From positions 13,664,474 through 13,728,473 of the forward strand of contig OY970833.1 in assembly GCA_963853835.1 (NCBI GenBank): 64,000 bases of DNA, written 5' to 3'. Position numbers and translations under genes: made by a program. The notes beneath the pieces are model-generated. The model saw only the letters and a list, made by a program, of their open reading frames with translations. It searched no databases and was not told where the DNA came from. Of this stretch, positions 39,601 to 52,705 are shown in pieces. The stretch comes from Calendula officinalis (lineage: Eukaryota > Streptophyta > Magnoliopsida > Asterales > Asteraceae). Position 1 is the first letter of the stretch. Each line of letters opens with the position of its first letter.

Positions 39601-41220
39601 AAGCCACTTTCGATTCTGCTCGTAACTCCTATACTGTAAGTGCGCTCACGATCCACAAGATATCAACGGATAGCTCAAACGTAAAGTACAAGAGTCGAGA
39701 AGGCACGAGATCATAATTCTATGCTGAAGCAGGTCAAAATCTGACGGGAAGGCAGATGACAGAATCTGTCAGAAAGTAAATTTGTTTTAAAACTCGTTTT
39801 TAATAATTTACAAGTCAAGTAGGCCTGAAACGGAGACCCGAGCCAAAAGTTATGGCCTTTTCGGTAAAGCCACTTTCGATTCTGCTTCTAACTCCTATAC
39901 TGTAAGTGCGCTCATGATCGACAAGATATCAACGGATAGCTCAAACGTAAAGTACAAGAGTCGAGAAGGCACGCGATCATAATTCTATGCTGAAGCAGGT
40001 CATAATCCGACGGGAAGGCAGATGACAGAATCTGCCAGAAAGTAAATTTGTTTTAAAACTCGTTTTTAATAATTTACAAGTCAAGTAGGCCTGAAACGGA
40101 GACCCGAGCCAAAAGTTATGGCCTTTTCAGTAAAGCCACTTTCGATTCTGCTTCTAACTCCTATACTGTAAGTACGCTCACGATCCACAAGATATCAACG
40201 GATAGCTCAAACGTAAAGTACAAGAGTCGAGAAGGCATGAGATCGTAATTCTATGCTGAAGCAGGTCAAAATCCGACGGGAAGGCAGATGACAGAATCTG
40301 CCAGAAAGTGAATTTGTTTTAAAACTCGTTTTTAATAATTTACAAGTCAAGTAGGCCTGAAATGGAGACCCGAGCCAAAAGTTATGGCCTTTTCAGTAAA
40401 GCCACTTTCGATTCTGCTCGTAACTCCTATACTGTAAGTGCGCTCACGATCCACAAGATATCAACGGATAGCTCAAACGTAAAGTACAAGAGTCGAGAAG
40501 GCACGAGATCATAATTCTATGCTGAAGCAGGTCAAAATCCGACGGGAAGGCAGATGACGGAATCTGCCAGAAAGTAAATTTGTTTTAAAACTCGTTTTTA
40601 ATAATTTACAAGTCAAGTAGGCCTGAAAAGGAGACCCGAGCCAAAAGTTATGGCCTTTTCAGTAAAGCCACTTTCGATTCTGCTTCTAACTCCTATACTG
40701 TAAGTGCGCTCACGATCCACAAGATATCAACGGATAGCTCAAACGTAAAGTACAAGAGTCGAGAAGGCACGAGATCGTAATTCTATGCTGAAGCAGGTCA
40801 AAATCCGACGGGAAGGCAGATGACAGAATCTGCCAGAAAGTAAATTTGTTTTAAAACTCGATTTTAATAATTTACAAGTCAAGTAGGCCTGAAATGGAGA
40901 CCCGAGCCAAAAGTTATGGCCTTTTCAGTAAAGCCCCTTTCGATTCTGCTTGTAATTCCTAGACCGTAAGTTGGCTCACGATCCACAAGATATCAACGGA
41001 AAGCTCGGAATGAAAACTACAAAGGTTGAGAAGGTACGGGATCGTGATTCTGTGCCGAAGCAGGTCAAAATCTGTGAAGAAGGAAGATGACAGAATCTGC
41101 CCGAAAGTGAATTTGTTTTTAAAGTCGTTATTAATAATTTACAAGTCAAGTAGGCCTGAAACGGAGACCCGAGCCAAAAGTTACGGCGTTTTCAATAAAG
41201 CCCTTTCGATTCTGCATGTA
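36601..41220. repeat. Satellite B domain of shortened 11-mer derivatives
   Basis: The marker GGCCTTAAACGGAG, spaced 2929 bp in the 22-mer domain, is spaced about 2130 bp (8 monomers) and then 1600 bp (6 monomers) here (35562, 37690, 39290). This indicates monomer loss by unequal exchange. The domain ends at the first 336-bp insert. Confidence 0.75.
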
Positions 41221-41261
41221 TGAAAGCGTAAATTTGTGAGTACTCCTATGCCAAGTGATCT

Positions 41262-41271
41262 CTATTTATAG
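41262..41271 (-). promoter_or_regulatory. TATA box in the insert (representative of six)
   Basis: The minus strand reads CTATAAATAG, an excellent plant TATA match. A start 25-35 bases downstream (about 41227-41237) would lie just inside the insert end, so a transcript would run leftward into satellite monomers. The first ATG downstream, just past the insert, opens only 23 codons, so any product would be non-coding. Identical boxes occur in all six copies. Activity is inferred, not shown. Confidence 0.6.
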
Positions 41272-41536
41272 TGTTACGGAGATCTTACAAAATAGGCAAG
41301 GAGTAATGGAAGGGCTGAGAAAGGAAAGTGACCGAGATCAAAGGGATTTGATATGGTGTGTTAAATATGGTAATGTTTAACTCAATCCTTGTAATCAGTA
41401 TTGGATGTCAACGCTGAGTCCCCATACTGAGTGACCAAAACGGTCTACTCAATATTGGACCAAGACTTTGCTATATTATTCTACAAACTATTCTAAGCTA
41501 GTCTAGGTTGTCATGTTATCTTAAAATCCCAAGGGG

Positions 41537-41553
41537 TAAGGCTTTTTGCCTTA
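41537..41553. other. Hairpin at the insert terminus
   Basis: TAAGGC-TTTTT-GCCTTA is a perfect 6-bp inverted repeat with a five-T loop, three bases from the insert end. It is conserved in all six copies. It could be a structural feature of the LTR end or a relic of the parent element. Confidence 0.7.
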
Positions 41554-41556
41554 ACA

Positions 41557-42240
41557 ACTACAAAAGCCGAGAAGGCACGGGATCGTGATTCTCTCCCAGA
41601 GCAGGTCAAAATCCGTCGAGAAGGCAGATGACAGAATGTAACAGAAAGCGAATTTGTTTTAAAACTCGTTTTAATTAATTTACAAGTCAAGTAGGCATGA
41701 AAGGGAGGCCCGAGCCAAAAGTTATGGCCTATTATAGGAAAGCCCCTTTCGGCTCTGCATGTAATCCTAGACTATAAGTGGGATCACGATCCACAAGATA
41801 TCAACGGAAAGCTTAGAACGTAAACTACGTGAGTCGAGAAGGCACAGGATGGTGATTCTACACCAAAGCAGGTCAAAATCCGTCAAGAAGGCAGATGACA
41901 GAATGTGCTAGAAAGTGAATTTGGTTTAAAACCCGTTTTTAATAATTAACAAGTCAAGTAGGCATTAGACGGAAGCCCGGGCCAAAAGTTATGGCCTTTT
42001 CAGTAAAGCCCTTTCGATTTAGCATGTAACTCCTACACCGTAATTGGGCTCATGATCCACATGGTATCAACAGAAAGGTCGGAATGTTAACTACAAAAGT
42101 CAAGAAGGCACGGGATCGTGATTCTATCCCGAAGCAGGTCAAACTCTGTCGAGAAGGTAGATGACAGAATCTGGCAGAAAGTGAATTTGTTTTAAAACTC
42201 GTTTTTAATAATTTACAAGTCAATTAGGCCTCAAACGGAG
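41557..42240. repeat. Divergent three-monomer edge block in the HOR (representative)
   Basis: Directly after the insert come monomers with GAAAGGGAGGCCCGAGCC, TGTGCTAGAAAG, GGCATTAGACGGAAGCCCGGGCC and AGAAAGGTCGGAATGTTAAC. The same series occurs in the right-hand divergent region (about 58340-59000 and 60667-61350), so the HOR was assembled by joining core monomers to an edge segment. It is repeated in every HOR unit. Confidence 0.8.
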
Positions 42241-42744
42241 ACCCGAGCCAAAAGTTATGGCCTTTTCAGTAAATCCCCTTTCGGTTCTACTTGTAACTCC
42301 TAGACCATAAGTTGGCTCACGATCCACAAGATATCAACGGATAGCTCAAACGTAAAGTACAAGAGTCGAGAAGGCACGAGATCGTAATTCTATGCTGAAG
42401 CAGGTCAAAATCCGACGGGAAGGCAGATGACAGAATCTGCCAGAAAGTAAATTTGTTTCAAAACTCGTTTTTAATAATTTACAAGTCAAGTAGGCCTGAA
42501 ACGGAGACCCGAGCCAAAAGTTATGGCCTTTTCAGTAAAGCCACTTTCGATTCTGCTTCTAACTCCTATACTGTAAGTACGCTCACGATCCACAAGATAT
42601 CAACGGATAGCTCAAACGTAAAGTACAAGAGTCGAGAAGGCACGAGATCGTAATTCTATGCTGAAGCAGGTCAAAATCCGACGGGAAGGCAGATGACAGA
42701 ATCTGCCAGAAAGTAAATTTGTTTTAAAACTCGTTTTTAATAAT

Positions 42745-44340
42745 TTAGAAGTCAAGTAGGCCTTAAACGGAGACCCGAGCCAAAAGTTATGGCCTTTTCT
42801 GTAAAACCCCTTTCGATTCTGCTTGTAACTCCTAGACCGTAAGTTGGCTCACGATCCACAAGATATCAACGGAAAGCTCGGAATGTAAACTACAAAGGTT
42901 GAGAAGGTACGGGATCGTGATTCTGTCCCGAAGCAGGTCAAAATCCGTCAAGAAGGCAGATGACAGAATCTGCCAGAAAGTGAATTTGTTTTAAAACTCG
43001 TTTTTAATAATTTACAAGTCAAGTAGGCCTGAAATGGAGACCCGAGCCAAAAGTTATGGCCTTTTCAGTAAAGCCACTTTCGATTCTGCTCGTAACTCCT
43101 ATACTGTAAGTGCGCTCACGATCCACAAGATATCAACGGATAGCTCAAACGTAAAGTACAAGAGTCGAGAAGGCACGAGATCATAATTCTATGCTGAAGC
43201 AGGTCAAAATCCGACGGGAAGGCAGATGACGGAATCTGCCAGAAAGTAAATTTGTTTTAAAACTCATTTTTAATAATTTACAAGTCAAGTAGGCCTGAAA
43301 CGGAGACCCGAGCCAAAAGTTATGGCCTTTTCAGTAAAGCCACTTTCGATTCTGCTTCTAACTCCTATACTGTAAGTGCGCTCACGATCCACAAGATATC
43401 AACGGATAGCTCAAACGTAAAGTACAAGAGTCGAGAAGGCACGAGATCGTAATTCTATGCTGAAGCAGGTCAAAATCCGACGGGAAGGCAGACGACAGAA
43501 TCTGCCAGAAAGTAAATTTGTTTTAAAACTCGTTTTTAATAATTTAGAAGTCAAGTAGGCCTTAAACGGAGACCCGAGCCAAAAGTTATGGCCTTTTCTG
43601 TAAAACCCCTTTCGATTCTGCTTGTAACTCCTAGACCGTAAGTTGGCTCACGATCCACAAGATATCAACGGAAAGCTCGGAATGTAAACTACAAAGGTTG
43701 AGAAGGTACGGGATCGTGATTCTGTCCCGAAGCAGGTCAAAATCCATCAAGAAGGCAGATGACAGAATTTGCCAGAAAGTGAATTTGTTTTAAAACTGGT
43801 TTTTAATAATTTACAAGTCAAGTAGGCCTGAAATGGAGACCCGAGCCAAAAGTTATGGCCTTTTCAGTAAAGCCACTTTCGATTCTGCTCGTAACTCCTA
43901 TACTGTAAGTGCGCTCACGATCCACAAGATATCAACGGATAGCTCAAACGTAAAGTACAAGAGTCGAGAAGGCACGAGATCATAATTCTATGCTGAAGCA
44001 GGTCAAAATCCGACGGGAAGGCAGATGACGGAATCTGCCAGAAAGTAAATTTGTTTTAAAACTCGTTTTTAATAATTTACAAGTCAAGTAGGCCTGAAAC
44101 GGAGACCCGAGCCAAAAGTTATGGCCTTTTCAGTAAAGCCACTTTCGATTCTGCTTCTAACTCCTATACTGTAAGTGCGCTCACGATCCACAAGATATCA
44201 ACGGATAGCTCAAACGTAAAGTACAAGAGTCGAGAAGGCACGAGATCGTAATTCTATGTTGAAGCAGGTCAAAATCCGACGGGAAGGCAGAAGACAGAAT
44301 CTGCCAGAAAGTAAATTTGTTTTAAAACTCGTTTTTAATA
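42745..44340. repeat. 799-bp (three-monomer) tandem duplication in HOR unit 1
   Basis: TTTAGAAGTCAAGTAGG with GCCTTAAACGG occurs at about 42745 and again 799 bp later at about 43544. The duplication is absent from the other five units and accounts for the extra length of unit 1. Confidence 0.85.
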
Positions 44341-44691
44341 ATTTACAAGTCAAGTAGGCCAGAAATGGAGACCCGAGCCAAAAGTTATGGCCTTTTCAGT
44401 AAAGCCCCTTTCGATTCTGCTTGTAATTCCTAGTTCGTAAGTTGGCTCACGATCCACAAGATATCAACGGAAAGCTCGGAATGTAAACTACAAAGGTTGA
44501 GAAGGTACGGGATCGTGATTCTGTGCCGAAGCAGGTCAAAATCTGTGAAGAAGGAAGATGACAGAATCTGCCAGAAAGTGAATTTGTTTTTAAAGTCGTT
44601 ATTAATAATTTACAAGTCAAGTAGGCCTGAAACGGAGACCCGAGCCAAAAGTTACGGCGTTTTCAATAAAGCCCTTTCGATTCTGCATGTA

Positions 44692-45027
44692 TGAAAGCGT
44701 AAATTGGTGAGTACTCCTATGCCAAGTGATCTCTATTTATAGTGTTACGGAGATCTTACAAAATAGGCAAGGAGTAATGGAAGGACTGAGAAAGGAAAGT
44801 GACCGAGATCAAAGGGATTTGATATGGTTTGTTAAATATGGTAATGTTTAACTCAATCCTTGTAATCAGTATTGGATGTCAACGCTGAGTCCCCATACTG
44901 AGTGACCAAAACGGTCAACTCAATATTGGACCAAGACTTTGCTATATTATTCTACAAACTATTCTAAGCTAGTCTAGGTTGTCATGCTATCTTAAGATCC
45001 CAAGGGGTAAGGCTTTTTGCCTTAACA
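44692..45027 (-). mobile_element. Solo-LTR-like insert, copy 2
   Basis: Same ends, same position within the monomer and same flanks as copy 1, so it arose by HOR amplification and not by a new insertion. TATA box at 44733-44742. Confidence 0.8.
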
Positions 45028-47363
45028 ACTACAAAAGCTGAGAAGGCACGGGATCGTGATTCTGTCCCAGAGCAGGTCAAAATCCGTCGAGAAGGCGGAT
45101 GACAGAATGTAACAGAAAGTGAATTTGTTTTAAAACTCGTTTTTAATAATTTACAAGTCAAGTAGGCATGAAAGGGAGGCCCGAGCCAAAAGTTATGGCC
45201 TTTTATAGGAAAGCCCCTTTCGACTCTGCATGTAATCCTAGACTATAAGTGGGCTCACGATCCACAAGATATCAACGGAAAGCTTAGAACGTATACTACG
45301 TGAGTCGAGAAGGCACGGGATGGTGATTCTACGCCAAAGCAGGTCAAAATCCGTCAAGAAGGTAGATGACAGAATGTGCTAGAAAGTGAATTTGTTTTAA
45401 AACCCGTTTTTAATAATTAACAAGTCAAGTAGGCATTAGACGGAAGCCCGGGCCAAAAGTTATGGCCTTTTCAGTAAAGCCCTTTCGATTTAGCATGTAC
45501 CTCCTAGACCGTAATTGGGCTCATGATCCACATGGTATCAACAGAAAGGTCGGAATGTTAACTACAAAAGTCGAGAAGGCACGGGATCGTGATTCTATCC
45601 CGAAGCAGGTCAAACTCCGTCGAGAAGGTAGATGACAGAATCTGGCAAAAAGTGAATTTGTTTTAAAACTCGTTTTTAATAATTTACAAGTCAATTAGGC
45701 CTCAAACGGAGACCCGAGCCAAAAGTTATGGCCTATTCAGTAAAGCCCCTTTCGGTTCTGCTTGTAACTCCTAGACCGTTAGTTGGCTCACGATCCACAA
45801 GATATCAACGGATAGCTCAAACGTAAAGTACAAGAGTCGAGAAGGCACGAGATCGTAATTCTATGCTGAAGCAGGTCAAAATCTGACGGGAAGGCAGATG
45901 ACAGAATCTGCCAGAGAGTAAATTTGTTTCAAAACTCGTTTTTAATAATTTACAAGTCAAGTAGGCCTGAAACAGAGACCCGAGCCAAAAGTTATGGCCT
46001 TTTCAGTAAAGCCACTTTCGATTCTGCTTCTAACTCCTATACTGTAAGTACGCTCACGATCCACAAGATATCAACGGATAGCTCAAACGTAAAGTACAAG
46101 AGTCGAGAAGGCACGAGATCGTAATTCTATGCTGAAGCAGGTCAAAATCCGACGGGAAGGCAGATGACAGAATCTGCCAGAAAGTAAATTTGTTTTAAAA
46201 TTCGATTTTAATAATTTAGAAGTCAAGTAGGACTTAAACGGAGACCCGAGCCAAAAGTTATGGCCTTTTCTGTAAAACCCCTTTCGATTCTGCTTGTAAC
46301 TCCTAGACCGTAAGTTGGCTCACGATCCACAAGATATCAACGGAAAGCTCGGAATGTGAACTACAACGGTTGAGAAGGTACGGGATCGCGATTCTGTCCC
46401 GAAGCAGGTCAAAATCCGTCGAGAAGGCAGATGACAGAATCTGCCAGAAAGTGAATTTGTTTTAAAACTCGTTTTTAATAATTTACAAGTCAAGTAGGCC
46501 TGAAATGGAGACCCGAGTCAAAAGTTATGGCCTTTTCAGTAAAGCCACTTTCGATTCTGCTCGTAACTCCTATACTGTAAGTGCGCTCACGATCCACAAG
46601 ATATCAACGGATAGCTCAAACGTAAAGTACAAGAGTCGAGAAGGCACGAGATCATAATTCTATGCTGAAGCAGGTCAAAATCCGACGGGAAGGCAGATGA
46701 CGGAATCTGCAAGAAAGTTAATTTGTTTTAAAACTCGTTTTTAATAATTTACAAGTCAAGTAGGCCTGAAACGGAGACCCGAGCCAAAAGTTATGGCCTT
46801 TTCAGTAAAGCCACTTTCGATTCTGCTTCTAACTCCTATACTGTAAGTGCGCTCACGATCCACAAGATATCAACGGATAGCTCAAACGTAAAGTACAAGA
46901 GTCGAGAAGGCACGAGATCGTAATTCTATGCTGAAGCAGGTCAAAATCCGACGGGAAGGCAGATGACAGAATCTGCCAGAAAGTAAATTTGTTTTAAAAC
47001 TCGTTTTTAATAATTTACAAGTCAAGTAGGCCTGAAATGGAGACCCGAGCCAAAAGTTATGGCCTTTTCAGTAAAGCCCCTTTCGATTCTGCTTGTAATT
47101 CCTAGACCGTAAGTTGGCTCACGATCCACAAGATATCAACGGAAAGCTCGGAATGTAAACCACAAAGGTTGAGAAGGTACGGGATCGTGATTCTGTGCCG
47201 AAGCAGGTCAAAATCTGTGAAGAAGGAAGATGACAGAATCTGCCAGAAAGTGAATTTGTTTTTAAAGTCGTTATTAATAATTTACAAGTCAAGTAGGCCT
47301 GAAACGGAGACCCGAGCCAAAAGTTACGGCGTTTTCAATAAAGCCCTTTCGATTCTGCATGTA
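44692..47363. repeat. Insert-bearing HOR, unit 2 (2672 bp)
   Basis: Same order as unit 1 without the 799-bp duplication. The length is equivalent to roughly nine monomers, one of them interrupted by the insert. Confidence 0.92.
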
Positions 47364-47697
47364 TGAAAGCGTAAATTGGTGAGTACTCCTATGCCAAGTG
47401 ATCTCTATTTATAGTGTTACGGAGATCTTACAAAATAGACAAGGAGTAATGGAAGGACTGAGAAAGGAAAATGACCGAGATCAAAGGGATTTGAGATGGT
47501 TTGTTAAATATGGTAATGTTTAACTCAATCCTTGTAATCAGTATTGGATGTCCGCTGAGTCCCCATACTGAGTGACCAAAACGGTCTACTCAATATTGGA
47601 CCAAGACTTTGCTATATTATTCTACAAACTATTCTAAGCTAGTCTAGGTTGTCATGCTATCTTAAGATCCCAAGGGGTAAGGCTTTTTGCCTTAACA
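47364..47697 (-). mobile_element. Solo-LTR-like insert, copy 3
   Basis: 334 bp; two bases are lost near GGATGTCCGCTGAG. TATA box intact at 47405-47414. Confidence 0.8.
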
Positions 47698-50033
47698 ACT
47701 ACAAAAGCTGAGAAGGCACGGGATCGTGATTCTGTCCCAGAGCAGGTCAAAATCCGTCGAGAAGGCGGATGACAGAATGTAACAGAAAGTGAATTTGTTT
47801 TAAAACTCGTTTTTAATAATTTACAAGTCAAGTAGGCATGAAAGGGAGGCCCGAGCCAAAAGTTATGGCCTTTTATAGGAAAGCCCCTTTCGACTCTGCA
47901 TGTAATCCTAGACTATAAGTGGGCTCACGATCCACAAGATATCAACGGAAAGCTTAGAACGTAAACTACGTGAGTCGAGAAGGCACGGGATGGTGATTCT
48001 ACGCCAAAGCAGGTCAAAATCCGTCAAGAAGGCAGATGACAGAATGTGCTAGAAAGTGAATTTGTTTTAAAACCCGTTTTTAATAATTAACAAGTCAAGT
48101 AGGCATTAGACGGAAGCCCGGGCCAAAAGTTATGGCCTTTTCAGTAAAGCCCTTACGATTTAGCATGTAACTCCTAGACCGTAATTGGGCTCATGATCCA
48201 CATGGTATCAACAGAAAGGTCGGAATGTTAACTACAAAAGTCGAGAAGGCACGGGATCGTGATTCTTTCCCGAAGCAGGTCAAACTCTGTCGAGAAGGTA
48301 GATGACAGAATCTGGCAAAAAGTGAATTTGTTTTAAAACTCGTTTTTAATAATTTACAAGTCAATTAGGCCTCAAACGGAGACCCGAGCCAAAAGTTATG
48401 GCCTTTTCAGTAAAGCCCCTTTCGGTTCTGCTTGTAACTCCTAGACCGTAAGTTGGCTCACGATCCACAAGATATCAACGGATAGCTCAAACGTAAAGTA
48501 CAAGAGTCGAGAAGGTACGAGATCGTAATTCTATGCTGAAGCAGGTCAAAATCCGACGGGAAGGCAGATGACAGAATCTGGCAGAAAGTAAATTTGTTTT
48601 AAAACTCGTTTTTAATAATTTACAAGTCAAGTAGGCCTGAAACGGAGACCCGAGCCAAAAGTTATGGCCTTTTCAGTAAAGCCACTTTCGATTCTGCTTC
48701 TAACTCCTATACTGTAAGTACGCTCACGATCCACAAGATATCAACGGATAGCTCAAACGTAAAGTACAAGAGTCGAGAAGGCACGAGATCGTAATTCTAT
48801 GCTGAAGCAGGTCAAAAACCGACGGGAAGGCAGATGACAGAATCTGCCAGAAAGTAAATTTGTTTTCAAACTCGTTTTTAATAATTTACAAGTCAAGTAG
48901 GCCTTAAACGGAGACCCGAGCCAAAAGTTATGGCCTTTTCTGTAAAACCCCTTTCGATTCTGCTTGTAACTCCTAGACCGTAAGTTGGCTCACGATCCAC
49001 AAGATATCAACGGAAAGCTCGGAATGTAAACTACAAAGGTTGAGAAGGTACGGGATCGTGATTATGTCCCGAAGCAGGTCAAAATCCGTCGAGAAGGCAG
49101 ATGACAGAATCTGCCAGAAAGTGAATTTGTTTTAAAACTCGTTTTTAATAATTTACAAGTCAAGTAGGCCTGAAATGGAGACCCGAGCCAAAAGTTATGG
49201 CCTTTTCAGTAAAGCCACTTTCGATTCTGCTCGTAACTCCTATACTGTAAGTGCGCTCACGATCCACAAGATATCAACGGATAGCTCAAACGTAAAGTAC
49301 AAGAGTCGAGAAGGCACGAGATCATAATTCTATGCTGAAGCAGGTCAAAATCCGACGGGAAGGCAGATGACAGAATCCGCCAGAAAGTAAATTTGTTTTA
49401 AAACTCGTTTTTAATAATTTACAAGTCAAGTAGGCCTGAAACGGAGACCCGAGCCAAAAGTTATGGCCTTTTCAGTAAAGCCACTTTCGATTCTGCTTCT
49501 AACTCCTATACTGTAAGTGCGCTCACGATCCACAAGATATCAACGGATAGCTCAAACGTAAAGTACAAGAGTCGAGAAGGCACGAGATCGTAATTCTATG
49601 CTGAAGCAGGTCAAAATCTGACGGGAAGGCAGATAACAGAATCTGCCAGAAAGTAAATTTGTTTTAAAACTCGTTTTTAATAATTTACAAGTCAAGTAGG
49701 CCTGAAACGGAGACCCGAGCCAAAAGTTATGGCCTTTTCAGTAAAGCCCCTTTCGATTCTGCTTGTAACTCCTAGACCGTAAATTGGCTCACGATCCACA
49801 AGATATCAACGAAAAGCTCGGAATGAAAACTACAAAGGTTGAGAAGGTACGGGATCGTGATTCTGTGCCGAAGCAGGTCAAAATCTGTGAAGAAGGAAGA
49901 TGACAGAATCTGCCAGAAAGTGAATTTGTTTTTAAAGTCGTTATTAATAATTTACAAGTCAAGTAGGCCTGAAACGGAGACCTGAGCCAAAAGTTACGGC
50001 GTTTTCAATAAAGCCCTTTCGATTCTACATGTA
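47364..50033. repeat. Insert-bearing HOR, unit 3 (2670 bp)
   Basis: Shares ATTCTTTCCCGAAG, CCCTTACGATTTAGC and GATTATGTCCCGAAG with unit 4 at 2672 bp, marking these two as a recent duplicate pair. Confidence 0.92.
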
Positions 50034-50369
50034 TGAAAGCGTAAATTGTTGAGTACTCCTATGCCAAGTGATCTCTATTTATAGTGTTACGGAGATCTTA
50101 CAAAATAGGCAAGGAGTAATGGAAGGACTGAGAAAGGAAAGTGACCGAGATCAAAGGGATTTGATATGGTTTGTTAAATATGGTAATGTTTAACTCAATC
50201 CTTGTAACCAGTATTGGATGTCAACGCTGAGTGCCCATACTGAGTGACCAAAACGGTCTACTCAATATTGGACCAAGACTTTGCTATATTATTCTACAAA
50301 CTATTCTAAGCTAGTCTAGGTTGTCATGTTATCTTAAGATCCCAAGGGGTAAGGCTTTTTGCCTTAACA
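50034..50369 (-). mobile_element. Solo-LTR-like insert, copy 4
   Basis: 336 bp; TATA box intact at 50075-50084. The left flank reads CTACATGTA instead of CTGCATGTA. Confidence 0.8.
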
Positions 50370-52705
50370 ACTACAAAAGCCGAGAAGGCACGGGATCGTG
50401 ATTCTGTCCCAGAGCAGGTCAAAATCCGTCGAGAAGGCAGATGACAAAATGTAACAGAAAGTGAATTTGTTTTAAAACTCGTTTTTAATAATTTACAAGT
50501 CAAGTAGGCATGAAAGGGAGGCCCGAGCCAAAAGTTATGGCCTTTTATAGGAAAGCCCCTTTCGACTCTGCATGTAATCCTAGACTATAAGTGGGCTCAC
50601 GATCCACAAGATATCAACGGAAAGCTTAGAACGTAAACTACGTGAGTCGAGAAGGCACGGGATGGTGATTCTACGCCAAAGCAGGTCAAAATCCGTCAAG
50701 AAGGCAGATGACAGAATGTGCTAGAAAGTGAATTTGTTTTAAAACCCGTTTTTAATAATTAACAAGTCAAGTAGGCATTAGACGGAAGCCCGGGCCAAAA
50801 GTTATGGCCTTTTCAGTAAAGCCCTTACGATTTAGCATGTAACTCCTAGACCGTAATTGGGCTCATGATCCACATGGTATCAACAGAAAGGTCGGAATGT
50901 TAACTACAAAAGTCGAGAAGGCACGGGATCGTGATTCTTTCCCGAAGCAGGTCAAACTCTGTCGAGAAGGTAGATGACAGAATCTGGCAAAAAGTGAATT
51001 TGTTTTAAAACTCGTTTTTAATAATTTACAAGTCAATTAGGCCTCAAACGGAGACCCGAGCCAAAAGTTATGGCCTTTTCAGTAAAGCCCCTTTCGGTTC
51101 TGCTTGTAACTCCTAGACCGTAAGTTGGCTCACGATCCACAAGATATCAACGGATAGCTCAAACGTAAAGTACAAGAGTCGAGAAGGCACGAGATCGTAA
51201 TTCTATGCTGAAGCAGGTCAAAATCCGACGGGAAGGCAGATGACAGAATCTGGCAGAAAGTAAATTTGTTTTAAAACTCGTTTTTAATAATTTACAAGTC
51301 AAGTAGGCCTGAAACGGAGACCCGAGCCAAAAGTTATGGCCTTTTCAGTAAAGCCACTTTCGATTCTGCTTCTAACTCCTATACTGTAAGTACGCTCACG
51401 ATCCACAAGATATCAACGGATAGCTCAAACGTAAAGTACAAGAGTCGAGAAGGCACGAGATCGTAATTCTATGCTGAAGCAGGTCAAAAACCGACGGGAA
51501 GGCAGATGACAGAATCTGCCAGAAAGTAAATTTGTTTTAAAACTCGTTTTTAATAATTTACAAGTCAAGTAGGCCTTAAACGGAGACCCGAGCCAAAAGT
51601 TATGGCCTTTTCTGTAAAACCCCTTTCGATTCTGCTTGTAACTCCTAGACCGTAAGTTGGCTCACGATCCACAAGATATCAACGGAAAGCTCGGAATGTA
51701 AACTACAAAGGTTGAGAAGGTACGGGATCGTGATTATGTCCCGAAGCAGGTCAAAATCCGTCGAGAAGGCAGATGACAGAATCTGCCAGAAAGTGAATTT
51801 GTTTTAAAACTCGTTTTTAATAATTTACAAGTCAAGTAGGCCTGAAATGGAGACCCGAGCCAAAAGTTATGGCCTTTTCAGTAAAGCCACTTTCGATTCT
51901 GCTCGTAACTCCTATACTGTAAGTGTGCTCACGATCCACAAGATATCAACGGATAGCTCAAACGTAAAGTACAAGAGTCGAGAAGGCACGAGATCATAAT
52001 TCTATGCTGAAGCAGGTCAAAATCCGACGGGAAGGCAGATGACAGAATCCGCCAGAAAGTAAATTTGTTTTAAAACTCGTTTTTAATAATTTACAAGTCA
52101 AGTAGGCCTGAAACGGAGACCCGAGCCAAAAGTTATGGCCTTTTCAGTAAAGCCACTTTCGATTCTGCTTCTAACTCCTATACTGTAAGTGCGCTCACGA
52201 TCCACAAGATATCAACGGATAGCTCAAACGTAAAGTACAAGAGTCGAGAAGGCACGAGATCGTAATTCTATGCTGAAGCAGGTCAAAATCTAACGGGAAG
52301 GCAGATAACAGAATCTGCCAGAAAGTAAATTTGTTTTAAAACTCGTTTTTAATAATTTACAAGTCAAGTAGGCCTGAAACGGAGACCCGAGCCAAAAGTT
52401 ATGGCCTTTTCAGTAAAGCCCCTTTCGATTCTGCTTGTAACTCCTAGACCGTAAGTTGGCTCACGATCCACAAGATATCAACGGAAAGCTCGGAATGTAA
52501 GCTACAAAGGTTGAGAAGGTACGGGATCGTGATTCTGTGCCGAAGCAGGTCAAAATCTGTGAAGAAGGAAGATGACAGAATCTGCCAGAAAGTGAATTTG
52601 TTTTTAAAGTCGTTATTAATAATTTACAAGTCAAGTAGGCCTGAAACGGAGACCCGAGCCAAAAGTTACGGCGTTTTCAATAAAGCCCTTTCGATTCTGC
52701 ATGTA
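50034..52705. repeat. Insert-bearing HOR, unit 4 (2672 bp)
   Basis: Closest partner of unit 3 by shared private variants. Its 3' part carries AATGTAAGCTACAAAGG (52494), shared with unit 5 (55166), so conversion or duplication tracts cross unit boundaries. Confidence 0.92.

Larger units (their letters stand above)
41221..41556 (-). mobile_element. Solo-LTR-like 336-bp insert, copy 1
   Basis: Non-satellite sequence inside a monomer. Read on the minus strand it opens TGTTAAGGC and closes GCTTTCA (TG...CA), and it carries a TATA box (CTATAAATAG) near its 3' end, the layout of a small LTR. About 60 bp of monomer is missing at the site, and the flanks (ATGTA / ACTAC) show no 5-bp target duplication. 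An LTR is the best guess; another promoter-bearing fragment is possible. It contains no coding sequence. Confidence 0.75.
41221..44691. repeat. Insert-bearing HOR, unit 1 (3471 bp, expanded)
   Basis: Unit measured from insert start to insert start. It is 799 bp (three monomers) longer than the other units because of an internal tandem duplication around 42745-44340. Order: insert, divergent edge block, core-type monomers, ending with the GTGAAGAAGG subtype. Confidence 0.9.

Noticed and set aside
13546..41223. Recurring open frames of about 69-92 codons in satellite B on both strands
   Set aside because: The monomer is close to 267 bp, divisible by three, so any stop-free frame repeats in every copy of a subtype. 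The translations show no domain or signal and reflect DNA repetition only.
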